Both the position numbers and the translations under genes were made by a program. This document shows positions 1 to 10,948 of a stretch of 64,000 bases of DNA, in pieces (position 1 is the first letter of the stretch; every line of letters starts with the position of its first letter). The stretch is from contig CAWUHX010000273.1 in assembly GCA_963922205.1 (NCBI GenBank), positions 408,631 to 472,630 on the forward strand. Reading direction: 5' to 3'. The stretch is from Romanomermis culicivorax (taxonomy: Eukaryota > Nematoda > Enoplea > Mermithida > Mermithidae). Below the pieces are notes generated by a model. That model saw only the letters and a program-made list of their open reading frames with translations, made no database searches and was not told the DNA's origin.

Positions 1-208
1 TCCAAAGTGGGTTATCGCTTAAGGTGATTTAATGCAAAGGGGGAAAGGTGTTGTAGTGTGTTTCCATCAATTTAGATGGATCTCGTAATAATCTGGCAAT
101 TTAGAGAACGTTGAAACGCTGTAATGGACTATTCTAGGGTAATTACTGTAATTCCAGATTCGGTAGGTGGTAATGTGTCCGTGTGCGTATTTGTTTTTCA
201 CTTCTTGT

Positions 209-648
209 CATACATGTAATTAGGGGGAAGTGCTATGGGAACCCCCCCCCCCCAGAAATCGTCGACCATATGGCTACCCATTGGGCAACCGCCTCCCCAG
301 GATTTTCCAATCCTATGGATATAGCCATATGGTAGGCGTAGGAACCCCCATACTTTTGATCGGAAAAATACTGGAAAAGGTTAATTTTTTGATGAAAAAT
401 GTCAATTTTTGAAAAAATGGTCAAAAATGTGAATTTTCTGGGCGCTTCGCGCCATGAATACATTTTTTCGGTCTTCATAGAAAAAAATACTATTTTTTAA
501 ACTATGTTTCGGACTATTTTTGTGAAAAAATCGATTTTTTTCCTTGAGAGACCCGTCCCCCCCAGAATTTTGGGAATTACTGACCCTCGGCCAAAGAAAA
601 GTCGTCCAACCCCCCCTCCCCAGACCTCGGGGCTCCGTTACATGTATG
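209..648. repeat. Non-autonomous hAT-like MITE, CATACATGTAA family, copy 1
   Basis: The element starts CATACATGTAA and ends with the exact inverse TTACATGTATG. It is flanked by an exact 8-bp duplication CTTCTTGT (201-208 and 649-656). The interior is AT-rich with poly-C/G runs and a GCGCTTCGCGCC-like hairpin, and has no coding capacity. Copies occur near 7.87-8.26 kb, 30.17-30.61 kb and, eroded, 33.8-34.0 kb. The 8-bp duplication fits hAT or P superfamilies; the TIR alone does not decide. The 208 bases to its left hold nothing I recognise. Confidence 0.85.
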
Positions 649-962
649 CTTCTTGTCGAGGGTTCTACTAGTATTTTTAGTTTTTTCGCCACTAACCACG
701 CCCACTTGGGTTCTATTTTGGTATCGTTTTTTATTGACTGGTATTGCCTTGCCGTCCTTGTTACGTAAGTAATTGTTTTTTATGGTGTTGGATAAAATTA
801 GAGAAAAGCACCTGTCGCCTCAAAATCTTAAGTACAACTCAAATTGAAGATTTAAAGGTTTATCAATTTGAGTTGATCATTCTTGTTTTTAAAACTACTT
901 TAACTTGTCCATCGGGTTAGCACGGTTAGCTTTAGGTTGGTAGAAAGCCCGTGCATTAAGGC

Positions 963-1569
963 CAGCGATCGACCAGGCTCAAAATTTTACAGGGCCCGGG
1001 CTTATCACGTAATATGTATTTAACATATAATATATGCATTTAATATTTATCTAAAAGTCGGAATCGAAAATTAAGTTTAAATGAACGTTTATTTTAAAAA
1101 TCGGAATTGACTAAATATAAAAATAAGAAAAACGAAAAAACATGTTCAACACATGTACCCGAAATATGAAATCCCATAAAAATGACATCCCATATTTTGA
1201 AAGTACAACAAACAAAATGCAAAAAATATACAAGTTAATTAAGCTGTAAATAAAAATAGGTTTATGTGAAAGTAAAATCAGATGACTTCATAAAACAATC
1301 TTAAACAAAATAAAATATAAAAAGTGAAAACGCAAACAGGAAGGAGAAGATGAAAACCTTTTTTACTATATTTACAATATTTATTTGCCGAAATTCAATT
1401 GTAAACATTTTATTGTAATTAACGCAAATAGACAATAAAATGAACGGAACAACTTTGATGTTACACACCGTTTATTCCATTTTACGAGAAATCAAAAAAT
1501 AGCATGCAAAATTTTGAGCCCGATACCCAGTAATATTTGGACCGGGCCCGGGTACCCGGTCGATCGCTG
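963..1569. repeat. hAT-type MITE with 8-bp duplication
   Basis: Termini are CAGCGATCGACC and GGTCGATCGCTG, an exact 12-bp inverted repeat, bordered by an exact 8-bp duplication ATTAAGGC (955-962 and 1570-1577). GGGCCCGGGC-rich subterminal blocks surround an AT-rich core with no reading frame. These are standard hAT hallmarks; no transposase is present. Confidence 0.9.
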
Positions 1570-1576
1570 ATTAAGG

Positions 1577-1813
1577 CATACCTGTAAGAGGCCCGATCAG
1601 TTGAGGGGGAGGGTAAACACAAAATTTTGGCTTAGGGGTTCCAACATTCCTTAAATTTTAGAAAGGAGGGTCGACCCAAAAAAGTCGAATAAATTTCGAA
1701 AATTTTCGTAAAAAAACCAAAAAAGCCACCTTTTTTTAATTTTTTCCGAGTTTAGAGAGGGGGTTGGATATAGATATATTCTTATAGAAAAAGACAGTTG
1801 AAAATACAGGTGC
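1577..1813. repeat. MITE of the CATACCTGTAA family (eroded right end)
   Basis: Begins CATACCTGTAAGAGG next to the previous element and ends near TACAGGTG, matching the termini of the intact copy at 56704-56943 and sharing its G-run and AAAATTTT-rich interior. No clean duplication is visible because the right terminus has diverged. Confidence 0.55.
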
Positions 1814-3395
1814 AAACCGTTATCAAAAAAACAGGATGATCATGAAACGATAATGTGAATTTTGGAACGAGACTTAAAGCTCAAAGTTCAAGAATTTGAA
1901 ATGAAATTCCAGCTTTTCAATATTGAAAAGGAAGCATGAAAGCAGCGTTTAAAAATAGTTTCGCGAAGCACACTTATTATGAACTCAAATGAGTGATTTG
2001 AATGCTGATTTGGATTTGAAATTCTCTATTTGAAAACTAATTTATCACGTTTATGGCTCACACCGTGTCGTGGATTATGGTAATCATAATTATGACAGAT
2101 TTGTAATTGTGAGTGATACTCTTAGTGACTAAAGCAAATAAATGCTATTCTAAACTTAACAAAAAAATTGACAAGAAGACTTTTTTTAATTTTTGCGGGT
2201 GCACAGTATACATTTTCCTATTGCCGGAAATGCAGGCTTTACGGAACATATGGGCTCATAAGAGCCCAGCTTATATGAGAGGCACCCGTTGGGTGCTTTG
2301 TACCGCCTTGTGGAGGTTGCATTCTACAGGCTAGTCAAGATGCTAACTAGACTGGATAGACCACCAGCAAGCAGCTTTCCGAGTTCACCCACACAATTTA
2401 TCTGCCCCGAAAGGGTGGAAGATTGTGTCAGGTCAGAAATTCAATGTCGAGGATTTTTTTCCGCATTTTTTTTCTTATTTTTTGGGGGTCGTGCGGAAAA
2501 TTTTTGAAGAGTTTCCCGCACGGAACGGAATTTTTTAAATGTTTTTAGTGGTTTTTAATCGTGGAGCGGAAATTTTTCTAGCCGATTTCCGCAAGATGCG
2601 GAATGGCCAGTGCGGAAAAAAGCCCTGGTCGGGCTACACCCAGAATAAAACCTGGTTCTTGAGAGTATTAGTCAGAGGCGATAGCCACTAGACCAAGAAG
2701 ACTGTCCCTATCAGCACTGTCATTTTAATATCTGTAAATTAGTTTTGAAGTCGTGATTGATGCTCAGTTATCTCCATAGTTCCGAAATGTGACTTCATTA
2801 CATCATAAATAATATCGGCAAGATGATACAACGAAGAAGAAATGCATTTTCATTCAATTTACTATTAATCGAAATACATTGAATGATCAAATTCCAGAAT
2901 ATTCAGATCACTCAAGCCCTCCATCCTCACCCTAAAAGCTAAAGGCCGTGCTGCGCTGTACCAAAATTTTATGATCAATGTCCTAGGATACCTATAGAAG
3001 TATCTTTGGACATAGTGTATCTAGGACGTGTCTTAAATCGATTCAGAAAGACATGTCTCAAGACATTGCTGCATCATACGAGACTGCTCAGGGACGGGTC
3101 GTTGACTGATCATCTGATTTACTTACACTGACTGATGTGAAAAGCAGAGGATAACCAAAATCAAAACAAACAGTGCGCCAATATTCCGTAAAAATAGAAA
3201 ACTAGCTCTAACTTTCATCTCATTGAGTCAATGAAAAAATCCTAGTAGTAGCGGGTGACCATGGGGGTCACTATTTCTATAACGACTCACACTCACCAGG
3301 TAAATAGTTAATTGTGATATTATTTATTTCAGGTTTAAATGAATTCCTTCATTGGCAGTTTTTTGCTAACCACACTTATCTTATAGATACAGTAA
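1814..3395. other. Non-coding stretch with a tRNA-like SINE fragment
   Basis: No supportable gene. About 2430-2630 holds a short AT-rich insert bounded by CCGCA/TGCGG motifs. On the minus strand, 2707-2631 resembles a tRNA: a box A-like TGGTCTAGTGGCTA (2679-2696) and a degenerate box B GGTTTTATTC (2640-2652), as in tRNA-derived SINEs. The rest is unremarkable. Confidence 0.4.
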
Positions 3396-3545
3396 ATAGC
3401 TTATAGGCCCGGCAAGGCCCGGTGTTTTAGGCTAGGCAGGACGATTGCTGCCCGGCCCGGCTGATGTATTACATGTATGATTCTAGAATTAGTTCTCAAA
3501 TAATATGTTCCCCGGGATACATGTTGATTATTCGGAAATCCGTCA

Positions 3546-4435
3546 AACACGATGTGTGAAAAACTGAAAAGCTTCAAGGAAGACATTTTCACTTGGATTT
3601 ACAATTTCCATGTAGCAGAAGCTGGAAGAACTATGAAGAATGTCGAACTTACCATCTATGAGGCCAAACTATTCTCAGAATATCCTCTTTTTTCATCGTT
3701 GCATTATTTACTGCGGGATAGACCATAGGATAATATAAAACCTGCCCTTTGGATTCTAACGTCTTTGCAATGCCTTTGGGTCTTGAATCAATTGGAATAA
3801 TGTTCAGAAACGAATCAATTTTGTCTAGAAACGATCGCATATTGAAAACCGAATTATAAAGTATTAAATCAGCGCATAAACTGAAAAAATAAAAATTATT
3901 TCTGTAAAGCTCAACCGGAAAACGATTTTTACATACCAAGACAAAATTTGCATATAACCGTATTGAAAATCGTAACGACTTTTTTCCCGATTGACCGGAT
4001 AGACCAGCTGATTTTCGTGGAAATAGATTATTTTCGAAGGTATTCGAGCCAAATCCGGTCTCAAACCGAGCAATTCAGTTAAATTTAGTGTCGATGTGCA
4101 AAATAGCTTGCTAAAATGAAACACGAAATTGCTTAAAAAATTTTAATAAGTCCAGTCAAAAATCAGTCTTGTTGAATTATTAATTTTTTCTGTTGATTTA
4201 TTTTAAAATTTGTGTCTCGTTCCACTGAAGTCAAAATTCTTGAAGCCTACTCGTAATTTTTGTCTCTAGGAATAACGACTGAGAAGTGAAACGCCGATGT
4301 TCTCGCTCGCCAATGCCATTTCTTGTCGGATAGGGTGAATATGGTGCAATGTTCGCCAAATTCTTGGTTAATCAAATCTATAAGTTGCTTATGGGAACCA
4401 CCATAAAACGGTTCGATGACCAAAACTTCGGGCAT
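3546..4435 (-). CDS. QTMAN (GTDC1): Glycosyltransferase-like GTDC1 / tRNA-queuosine alpha-mannosyltransferase, N-terminal half
   Basis: Exons on the minus strand: 4251-4435, 3937-4110, 3653-3880 and probably about 3546-3609. They share GT-AG junctions and consistent phases up to the third. Recognisable GTDC1 motifs are EPFYGGSHKQL, KKWHWRARTSA, LNLTEL.GLRPDL, YFHENQLVYP, DFQYGYMQIL, ADLILYNSVFNM and IVWPHR. In vertebrates this family mannosylates queuosine in tRNA-Asp; the function here is by homology. The ATG at 4435 directly follows TTTTTTGCAG, so a 5'UTR intron is likely. The fourth exon reads NPSENVFLEAFQFF, matching the family after WPHRW, but its boundary lacks an AG where phase needs it; the usable AGs add residues foreign to the family. 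The C-terminal catalytic half is not visible down to base 1: it lies outside the window or the gene is broken. Confidence 0.85.
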
Positions 4436-4732
4436 CTGCAAAAAATGTGTTTGTCATTTACCTACAGTAAACTACAGTAATCATAACTACCAGAAATATT
4501 ACTGAGTTTAGCCCGAATAACTTTTTTCTGACGGGCTAGGATTACGTGATTGATTATCACAATCACCACAAATAACTCAAGGGTGCTAGATAAAAAACCT
4601 TGACAAACATATTTTTCGACTAAATTTGAGAACTTTAAAAATTTTTAGATGAATAAAATTATCAAGTTAACATCTTGAATGATCTATTCCACAATGACAG
4701 GAATTTTTTAGAAGTGAAAACTCAGTGCACAT

Positions 4733-5924
4733 TAGGGCCTGAACCGGGATGGAAATTTCGCCCCGGTCCGGCCCGAAAATTTTTTTTAGAATCCCGAACC
4801 CGGCCCGGTCTGAAATCGGGCTTTGAGCTTGAGGCCCGGGCCGATTAAAAAAAAGGCCCGAAGCCTGACCCGAAAGTCCGATTTTGAGACATATTTTTGA
4901 GAAAATTCAGCTTCTCATACAGAAACTAGTTATAGGGAAAAAAATTAACCCTATCTAAAAATCAAATATTTGGTGTAACTTGATGCTCTAGGAACGAAAA
5001 TGATATTCATTTCGTCTGAAAATCAAAACTCGCATAGCTACAGTAAGATAAAAATTGACAATTTTCGACCTTTTTGATTTTTGACATAGTGTTATTTCAA
5101 CTTTTGCAAGTTTAGCAACGTCAGACGTTGTGTTCTGAAAACTTACCCAATATAAGGCCAATCTATCGGTCAAAATTTACTATAGGATTCATTAGTGTGA
5201 AGTATGTAATTAAAAAAAATTTGAAAGCGGAAATTGTCATTTTTTTCACAAAAATCATGGTATCTACCGCTAAAGCTCAGAAGCACCGAAAAATTCCCTA
5301 TTCAATTGATAGTTTACGATGTCTTCTACCTGCTGACAAATAATTATGAAAATTCATGTACTGCTAGAAGGTCGCAGGACTTGGAGTATGAATATCATCT
5401 TATAATTACATTTTCTGATACTTGCGACCTCTATTGTGAGAAAATCAAAACTTGATACATTTTAAAAATGAGACATTGTTCCTAGTGCAGCAAGCTACAC
5501 CAAATATATGACTTTCAGGTAGGTAAGGTTAAATTTTTACTTATCACAACTCAGTTGAATCCTCTCAGAAATCGTGTGTTGTATAAATGCAATTTCATTT
5601 GGTAGAGCAAAAAACGAAAGCACAGAAGAAAGATTGTGAGGAAAAGGCATAGTAGGTCGGGCCGAGCTCTGTCTACTTTTTCCATGGTTTTTGATTTTAA
5701 AAAATTGAAAAATTGAAAATCTTTTGGTTTTCTTCAGGTACACTGAAAAATAGGGTGTCACGAACAAAATTTTTTTGATGCAGTTATCACAACAAACACG
5801 CACATCAAAATTTTTCGGGCTTTTGAAAATTAGATCAGCCCGGCCTAGCCCGAGAATTTTTTCACACAACCCGAAGCCCGTATTTCGGGCCCGGCCGGGT
5901 TTTTCGGGCTTAAATTCAGCCCCA
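4733..5924. repeat. hAT-type non-autonomous element with GCCCGG-rich ends
   Basis: Termini TAGGGCCTGAA and TTCAGCCCCA form an imperfect inverted repeat. An exact 8-bp duplication GTGCACAT flanks it (4725-4732 and 5925-5932). Both ends carry repeated GGCCCG blocks over 100-150 bp; the middle is AT-rich and non-coding. A short GCCCGG-rich scrap at about 3400-3470 looks like debris of a similar element. The open frames within it follow base composition and are not genes. Confidence 0.88.
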
Positions 5925-5932
5925 GTGCACAT

Positions 5933-6570
5933 ACATTTGATTGGGTGTTCGGGTGGGTCGGTCGGTTGGACCTAGTACCCAAACTCGGCCGGACTTAGTA
6001 CCCAAATGTTGGGACCCTCCACCTAACTCGAAAAATTGGGCAAAAAAGACATCTTCGATTTTTCGGAAAATTTTTCTGAATTTTCTGCTATTTTAGGACC
6101 CCCTAGATTTCAGGGAAAATCTTAGCCATTTTTTGAATATTTTCGGACCCCAAGATTTTGGGGAAAATGAGTACCCCCATCCCACAAATTTGGACTTCAC
6201 CCTCCGCTAACTGACTGGATGTCTTACAAGTATGTTGGCGCACAAACCTGGAAATGAAAGTATAGCACAGAAAGAAAACGTAACAGCATTTGTAGCTATT
6301 GAAAATAGTACTTTTGTTGATACTAAATTAGTACATGTGCTCGAAAAATTGATTGTATTTTGTGGATCATTTTCAATTAACGATTAAAAGTGTAAAGGGC
6401 CTTCTATACTTCGCCATACAGCGCCGTACTGCGCCTGATGAGTGGCTGCTATACTTCAGACCGTACGGTGCCTGATTGCTGTTTTGACAATGTCAAAATT
6501 TTCTTAAAAATTTTTACTACTTTTATTATTGTGACATAATATATTGAATACTTTGGATGGACAATGGATT
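5933..6570. other. Intergenic stretch, no gene seen
   Basis: AT-rich with short C-rich blocks. From about 6390 (CTATACTTCG, repeated near 6450) it carries a partial relative of the Tourist-like MITE that begins at 6829. Ends at the GATT target duplication (6567-6570) of element A. Confidence 0.4.
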
Positions 6571-7227
6571 CGTAATCTTTGGGGTTTTATTTTGTGGTGT
6601 GTGTCTGTGTGTGTTTTCGATGATGTGAGACGACTAAACTTTGACTAGATCCGGACTGTGTTGAATCAAACCTTTGTTCTGCTCCAACTAGAGGACTCGA
6701 AAAATTATGCAAATTTTATTTGAAAGGGACAAAAAATAGCGGCAAAATGTACTAGCTAAGGTACAATCAAGACGATGATCCAAAACATAGCGATGATGGA
6801 AAAAAAGGAAAGAAGTATGAAAGTGTAAAGGCCCTGCTATACTTCGACGGCCGGCGCCAGTCGGGGCCGGACGGCGCTGGATCAAATATTTATAAACCGG
6901 CGCCGGCCGTCACCGGTTGCAAATTTTTGCTGCTATACTTCATCTGGTGTCGGCCGTGAGGTACCTACTGCCAACCTATGAAGAAATGATAAAACACCAC
7001 GATGCATTTTTGCACCATAATTCATATGTTATAACATACGCGAGGGCTAGCGACTGTTCAGAAATTTCGATCGAATCGAAATTGACAACTGGCGCCAGCC
7101 GGCGCCATCCGTCATCAAAAAGACGAAGTATAGCAGCTTGAAACCAGCGCCGGCTATGAGCTGCTATGCTTATAACAGTGACGGTCAGCGCCGGCCGTTA
7201 AGGTATGGCAGGGCCTTAAGAGTTACA
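6571..7227 (-). repeat. 3' LTR of element A, carrying a MITE
   Basis: Matches 28779-29720 in blocks: TTTTGTGGTGTGTGT, a GATGTGAGA.GACTAAACTT stretch, AGAGGACTCGAAAAATTATG, AGACGATGATCCAAAAC and GAGTTACA. It lacks about 270 bp present in the partner. The terminal CG at 6571-6572 has replaced the expected TG. Confidence 0.75.
6829..7216. repeat. Tourist/Harbinger-like MITE, TAA duplication
   Basis: Inverted termini AGGCCCTG and CAGGGCCT, flanked by TAA on both sides (6826-6828 and 7217-7219). The arms are rich in GGCCGGCGCC and fold into a near-palindrome. The other LTR of element A has the uninterrupted sequence GTGTAAGAGTTAC, which is the empty site. No coding capacity. Confidence 0.88.
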
Positions 7228-7869
7228 CTCCTTCCCATCTAGGGGGTGAAAAAAATTGGTTACACATGAGAAAATGTGGAACAAATGATTAAAAAAAGAA
7301 ACATACGGAATATCAGTTTGTCCACAAAGAAAACCTAAGCAGTAAAACACACAAAAACAAACCGATGCACAGTAAAACATCATTTCACTGTTTATTTGCA
7401 TCATTGTCCACGGGTCTCCCAGTGCTTCGTTTTTCCTTCTTCATTTGCTGCTTTCAGTGGTACAATGACACACCTAATCTAAAAATTGATTCGCTGAGAT
7501 CTTTCTCAAAACAATCAAATGATCCATTGATTAGATTGGTGTATTCACGGTTTGAGATACTCGACAGATGTTGATTGGATGCAAGCATTAAACACGTCAA
7601 AGAAATTATCATAAATTTGGCTCCCTGGCGATCAAAATGATTTGCCAGCCAATGATGGCCAACTTATTTTATCCAACGTCTCATTGGCCCATTGAATGAC
7701 TGATGTTTTGGGCTGCGTAAACTGTTGTGAAAATCATTGACGAAGTGATCATATAAACAAAAAATTTCTGCTCATTCTGTTGGTGTGTGATAGTTGAGCA
7801 GAATATTTTGAACTTCTGCTCATTTCGGGTCCAATTTGAAAATCTTCAAGTCCTTAGATGGTGGAAAAT
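7228..7869. other. Downstream remains of element A, no gene seen
   Basis: AT-rich sequence between the 3' LTR and the next MITE. By position it should be the 3' internal part of element A, but I recognise no domain in it. A GATGGTGGAAAA... junction marks the start of the MITE remnant. Confidence 0.35.
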
Positions 7870-8259
7870 TCGGCAACCATATGGCTAGACATTGGGTGAC
7901 TGCCTCCCCCCAGGATTTTCCAATCCTCTTGCTAGCTATATGGTAGCTGTAGGGACCCCCATACTTTTTGTCGGAAAAATACTGGAATATATGTCAATTT
8001 TTTGTTGAAAAATGTGAATTTTTGAACAAAAAATGGTCAAAAATGTAAACTTTCTGGCCGCTCCTCTCCATAAATACATTTTTTTAGTCTTTCTAAAAAA
8101 AATTTCTATTTTTTGAAATATTTTCTGATCTTTTTTCGTGAAAAAATCGAATTTTTTTCTTGAGAGACCCCCACCCCAAAATTTTGGGAATTACTGATGC
8201 CTGGCCCAAAAAGTCGCCCAGCCCCCCTCTCCAGACCTCAGGGCCCCATTACATGTATG
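7870..8259. repeat. CATACATGTAA-family MITE, copy 2, left end lost
   Basis: Shares with copy 1 the blocks AACCATATGGCTA, GGATTTTCCAATCCT, CATACTTTT.GTCGGAAAAA, GAGAGACCC, TTTTGGGAATTACTGA and CCAGACCTC, and ends with the intact terminus TTACATGTATG. The left terminus is absent or too diverged. It interrupts the 3' part of the element A exonuclease module. Confidence 0.75.
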
Positions 8260-8264
8260 GTCTG

Positions 8265-10534
8265 GAAACCTCAGCATTGATGTCTGCTGTTGATTTTGGC
8301 TGGGGTAATGAATTCTCGCTGATTTCATCCAGCCCATCTCAGTTTGTTCCGTAATGAGAATTTATCGGGGAAATCTGTTCCAACTCGATATTATTTGCTC
8401 CATCTTGTTGAGTTTAAATTTGTGCTGAGACTATTTTGATAGTTGATTTTTCATGGGACTGATTTGGTACTTTATTAAGCCAGTGAAGGAAATCGTTCAA
8501 ATGGTACATTTCTTCTAATGTTGCAGGATTCATATTTATTTCACATAAATGATCTTCAACTGCAATGGAACTATTATCTGAGACTTTTACTGTCTGTGGT
8601 GAAGATGCTATCATCTTCATAGTGGTATACATATCATGAATCCACAGTGATAGATCCTTCAGATAGTTTACAAGTGCTGCCAGGGGCACTTTGTGGGCTT
8701 TTCGGTGAGAGCTTGGGACCAATGAAAGCATAATGTCTGAATAAAATTTCAAACAATGGAGACGTAATTTCTGAAATGGCGGTAAACAAAATCTTCCTTT
8801 TCTAAGGCAAAATGTGGCAAAAATAGAAAATGCAGATTTTCCACGTAATTTTCATCTTTCATCAAATTTTCAAATGATTGATTACAGGTGCAGGGAGGTG
8901 ACTGACTGTTCACAACCCATGAAAGTTTTTTTTTGCGATAAGATTATTGTGAGGATCAGAAATCAGGTAATGGATTATGTTTTTTGTCCAATCCATTAAA
9001 ATGTCTGAGAGCGCGAATTTGTTGCGACAAATTCTGCATTCCACCTGACTGAAGCGAAAAAATAGCGGCAACAACTTGCCAATAATACTGTCGAGCTTCA
9101 GTTTTTGACCAAGGTAATGTTGAGTAGAAAAAATCGGAAGATTCAACTTGATCCAGTGATCTCGTTCGAACATCCAAAGGATGAAACACAATATTTGGCT
9201 CTTCAGATGATAGAAAAAGATAATTAGTCTTCGGGTTACTGAATTTCAAATTATTTATGGTCAATGGTTTAGGTTCAATGGAAGCAGAAAAATCGCTCAT
9301 AGGGTCCATTTCACATAAATTGTTGTAATCATCATCCACATCTGAATCAGCTTCTGACTCTTTCTTTGGTTTTTTGTTGGTTTCTCATTTGGGAAACATC
9401 CTGGTAGAGGGATGGTTGTTTGGATACATTCCACCATTGATTGAGAAACCAATACACCGAAGAAACAAAATCGCTTGAACAGATTCGTTTGACTGTCCAT
9501 AAAGTGATTCAAATCGAAAATTCTGAAACCAAGGCATCTTTTAACTCTGATTTAGAGGTAAATTTTTTAGCCATTGCTGCTGCTGCAACCACGATGCTGC
9601 AATGGAATCAATAGTCATGGCTAAAGCCATGCAACAGGTGCTGCACATGGTGAAATAGCATCAATGGGTTGACAGCCAAAAATAACATGACGTTACGACG
9701 CCCATTGCTAGACAGGTACTTAATTTAGTGTGGTGACAATATTTTGACATTGAAATAAGTCCAGGTATTCAGAATGTAAAGTTTGTATCCCAATAAATCA
9801 ATTTGAAACACTGATTGGGCTAGTTCTCACAGGCTGGAACCTTCAGGCCACAGCCCAACTACTCTCCAATGCATGGGGTCATGCAGGTCAATTCCAGCTG
9901 AAACTTTGTACATCAAAAATTTCATGTCCATAACTCTGGTGTGTATTATTCCACCTAAATTCATCTTGTATTCATTTCATTATTTGGAATTGGAGCAGAA
10001 GTGCCACTTTTCATGATCAGCACCTGATGGTTGTTCACCAAAAATGAGGTACCTAGTGACCAAAGGTCATTGTAGGCGTCATAACCAATCAGAAGCATTG
10101 ATGGTGACAACATAAAAATTGAAATTTCACCCACATTCTTGGAGTAACTTTTTGTTACTTGATGATTGCAGTATTGGAATAGGGGTTCGATAAAATCAAC
10201 CAAAATGTGAAATTTCCTGAGTAAAAATGATGTGTGGGGTAGCAAAATACAGGCTCAAAAGTTCTGAACCTTTTATTCTAATCATGAAAAGATTTTCGTC
10301 CAGTAAAATACATTCGACGTCTAAACCAGTGATGGAGAATCCTTGGAATTTTCGATGTTCCAACTGGAAAAGAGCATTGTCAAGTTGCTCTTTGTTATGG
10401 ACCGAAAATGGGTCAGCAATTTCGTTTGACATTTGATGGAATGTAAGCTGATAATATGTGACAAAACCGATTGTCGGATACACCCCTGCGATGTTGAATT
10501 CTGAAGGATATGAAATAATTGTCATTCTGAGCAT
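8265..10534 (-). pseudogene. Degraded exonuclease module of element A
   Basis: Minus-strand frames at 10196-10534, 9961-10245, 8956-9339, 8414-8752 and on to about 8265 form one decayed coding region of about 750 codons. It aligns in order with the post-pol module of element B. ITGLDVEC (D codon 10319-10321) matches exonuclease motif I, GFDTE in B. LLIGYDAYNDL (about 10060-10100) matches motif II, LLVRYNLVTDL in B, with the key Asp in register. A weak AMTIDSIAAS stands where motif III is expected. Further on, FYSTLPWSKTEARQYYWQ with QIRAL matches FHLFWPACREEAEDYL with QILKML in B. Several stops and shifts break it, and motif III has lost its Tyr. It follows a truncated RT, with RNase H and integrase missing. 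I first considered env; no signal peptide or membrane segment supports that. Confidence 0.7.
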
Positions 10535-10764
10535 GATGATTTGATGATATTCAAATCAGTGTGTTGTCTGGCTTTCTCTTCAGTCAAAAAATCATGTTAT
10601 CTTGCTGAATTGTTCTTTGGTAGGAGAGACCCTGTTACTATGAAAGATCATACTTTTCATGATATTCCAAGAAAAAGTAGTGCTCAGAAAAAGTAGATAG
10701 AGCAATCCTCTTGGCACGAGATGAGGTAGTTGGAAACTATTGCCATTTTTTCAGAATCGGGTCT

Positions 10765-10948
10765 CAGTGGCGGACCCCAATTTTTTTTGGGGGAGGGAGG
10801 CGATGCTCAAAATTGAGTATTTTTCCAAAAAAAAAACAAAAATTTTCAAAAATCTTTCAAATTTGCTTATAGGTATACACAAAAAAATCGTATTTCAAAA
10901 GTTCCGTGGGGGTGGCTGCTCCCCACCCCCGCCCTAAATCCGCACTTG
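10765..10948. repeat. Small hAT-like MITE inside the element A RT gene
   Basis: Termini CAGTGGCGGA and TCCGCACTTG, flanked by TCGGGTCT (10757-10764) and TCAGGTCT (10949-10956), a 7-of-8 matching duplication. Interior is A-rich with G- and C-runs near the ends. Pol coding sequence resumes on its other side for a short distance (DSEKMAIVSNYL). Confidence 0.82.

Noticed and set aside
5537..5975. 131-codon minus-strand frame and plus-strand partner
   Set aside because: Lie inside the GCCCGG-rich end of a hAT-like element; no family and no splice context.
8265..10534. First read as an env gene of element A, or as a host retropseudogene
   Set aside because: No signal peptide or membrane segment, and the motifs match the exonuclease module of element B in order.
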